NCBI GenBank assembly: GCA_020848095.1
Contig: JADLAT010000017.1
Location: 124,001-188,000, forward strand
Direction of reading: 5' to 3'
DNA length: 64,000 bases
DNA from: Alphaproteobacteria bacterium
Lineage (GTDB): Bacteria > Pseudomonadota > Alphaproteobacteria > Micavibrionales > Micavibrionaceae
Shown: positions 60,335-64,000 of the stretch, in pieces
Numbering within the stretch: the stretch's first letter is position 1
How the letters are laid out: every line of letters starts with the position of its first letter
Program-made: the position numbers and the translations under genes
The notes under the pieces: model-generated
Databases searched by the model: none
Told to the model about the DNA's origin: nothing
What the model saw: the letters and a program-made list of their open reading frames with translations, nothing else

Positions 60335-61276
60335 ATGCTCTCTCACGATGACATATGGACGGCGATAGAAAGACTGGCTTCGGCCTTTGGATACTCGCCA
60401 TCGGGTCTTGCCAGACAGGCGGGACTGGACCCGACCTCGTTTAATAAAAGCAAACGCGTCTCTCCGGATGGGAAACCGCGCTGGCCCTCGACAGAGAGCC
60501 TTGCCAAAATTCTGGCGGTGACCGACACCACGATGGAGGATTTCACCAGCTTTATACAGGAGCGGCCTCCAGCCAAGAAAAACAAAACCCCGAAGAAGAC
60601 GAGCGCGGAGGATATCGCGGAGATTACCGCTAAAATTCTGCTCGATACCAAATCGGTTTTATTTAACGCTCGGGAGCCTTTTACGCTTAAATCCGGAAAG
60701 CCCAGCCCGGTTTACACGGATTGTCGCCGCCTGATTTCCTTTGTGAAGGAGCGGGAAATCCTGATGGATTTTGCGGCCCAGACCCTGCGCAGCGCCGTGG
60801 GCGATAAAAATATAGATTGTATCGCCGGAGGGGAAACCGCCGGCATTCCCTATGGCGCGTTTGTCGCCGAGCGGCTGCGCAAGCCTATGGTGTATGTCCG
60901 CAAGGAACCCAAGGGCTATGGCCGCATGGCCCAGATAGAAGGGTTTATGCCCGAAGGGGTGGCTCAAAAAACCATTCTGGTCGAGGACCTTCAAACCGAT
61001 GGCGGCAGCAAGCGTATTTTCATCGAAGCCCTGCGCGCGGCAGGTGCAAATGTGGAGCATGCTTTTGTTGTTTTCCATTACGGCATTTTCCCGGCCAGTC
61101 AGGCAAACATGGAAAGGCTGGGGATTACGCTGCACGCGCTGGCGACATGGTGGGATGTTCTGGCGGTGGCGAAGGAGCGTTCCTATTTCGACCGCCATAC
61201 GATGAAGGAGGTTGAATCGTTTCTCAACGATCCTGAGAACTGGCAAGCGGCCTTTATGGCTAAATCAAAAGGATAG
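60335..61276 (+). CDS. pyrE: Orotate phosphoribosyltransferase with N-terminal HTH domain
   Basis: Forms OMP from orotate and PRPP in pyrimidine synthesis. 313 residues against the usual 190-230. Residues 1-75 are a helix-turn-helix domain (MLSHDDIWTAIERLASAFGY, then GLARQAGLDPTSFNKSKRV and PRWPSTESLAKILAVTD), nearly identical in style to the DNA-binding half of an alphaproteobacterial S24/LexA-like repressor. A basic linker (PAKKNKTPKKTSAED) leads to a complete PyrE: FTLKSGKPSPVYTDCRRL, AGGETAGIPYGAFVAERL, YVRKEPKGYGRMAQIEGF and the PRPP loop ILVEDLQTDGGSKRIF. No stop or frameshift lies between the parts. nadK follows after seven bases. Confidence 0.92.
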   Translation: MLSHDDIWTAIERLASAFGYSPSGLARQAGLDPTSFNKSKRVSPDGKPRWPSTESLAKILAVTDTTMEDFTSFIQERPPAKKNKTPKKTSAEDIAEITAKILLDTKSVLFNAREPFTLKSGKPSPVYTDCRRLISFVKEREILMDFAAQTLRSAVGDKNIDCIAGGETAGIPYGAFVAERLRKPMVYVRKEPKGYGRMAQIEGFMPEGVAQKTILVEDLQTDGGSKRIFIEALRAAGANVEHAFVVFHYGIFPASQANMERLGITLHALATWWDVLAVAKERSYFDRHTMKEVESFLNDPENWQAAFMAKSKG

Positions 61277-61283
61277 AGCGCCG

Positions 61284-64000
<2,717 letters not shown>

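Overview
The window looks like a chromosomal segment of a free-living, flagellated alphaproteobacterium. The strongest markers are a CtrA master regulator (42909-43613), a ChpT-type histidine phosphotransferase (31653-32315), a polar-flagellum (TipF-like) degenerate EAL protein and an alphaproteobacterial HTH domain. The gyrA / ssb / uvrA / coaD neighbourhood is also typical of the class. Genus cannot be read from the sequence; the mix would fit Rhodospirillales- or Micavibrio-like lineages, which is inference only. Most of the window is GC-rich housekeeping sequence, broken by visibly AT-richer accessory patches near 2.9-4.9 kb, 11.7-13.0 kb, 43.6-44.3 kb and 50.8-51.7 kb.

Layout. 1-2.9 kb: 3' end of pyruvate phosphate dikinase, a 54-residue membrane protein, cysE and a DUF502 protein. 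3.0-4.9 kb: an unrecognised three-gene cassette with an HEXXH protein, then an integrase remnant facing tRNA-Lys. 5-13 kb: coaD, an EamA transporter, gyrA, a DUF2059 protein, ssb, an HD protein, a GST, then a peptidoglycan-binding-domain gene with two paralogous small membrane proteins that resembles a toxin/immunity cassette. 13-19 kb: uvrA, two orphan small genes and a probably Fur-controlled cupredoxin plus FTR1 iron-uptake pair in which FTR1 runs in frame into an outer-membrane-protein-like domain. 19-32 kb: tRNA-Leu, dsbB, a DUF218 protein, a class A PBP, ispH / P-loop / rnhA, gmhA, Xaa-Pro aminopeptidase, a DnaJ-domain protein, galU and phosphomannomutase. 31.6-38.3 kb: chpT and cheA-cheW-cheY-cheB-cheR, with cheA frameshifted in a run of nine C. 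38.3-51.7 kb: purH, an ankyrin protein, fliJ/fliI, ctrA, pgsA, pyrD, the EAL protein, yejA, kdsB and a phosphatase-like protein. 51.7-56.7 kb: yejB, yejE, an M20 hydrolase, a GNAT enzyme and a Pro-rich exported protein. 56.8-60.2 kb: a five-gene podovirus-type head module with a portal protein. 60.3-64 kb: an HTH-PyrE fusion, nadK and the 3' part of ligA.

How the genes fit together. Envelope building is well represented: gmhA and kdsB for LPS core, galU and phosphomannomutase for sugar nucleotides, a class A PBP, and pgsA for phospholipid. Motility and cell-cycle control are linked here: ChpT is the known phosphorelay partner of CtrA, and both lie within 12 kb of chemotaxis and flagellar-export genes. 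pyrD and pyrE contribute to pyrimidine synthesis and purH to purines. Iron uptake has a near-textbook Fur box overlapping its promoter.

Most interesting points: the duplicated toxin/immunity-like cassette with a leader hairpin, the HTH-PyrE fusion, a GTTC-N7-GTTC (alphaproteobacterial LexA-type) site between that fusion and the phage head module, the FTR1/outer-membrane fusion, and the poly-C frameshift in cheA. No CRISPR array, rRNA or complete insertion sequence was seen. No gene-free stretch exceeds about 300 bases.
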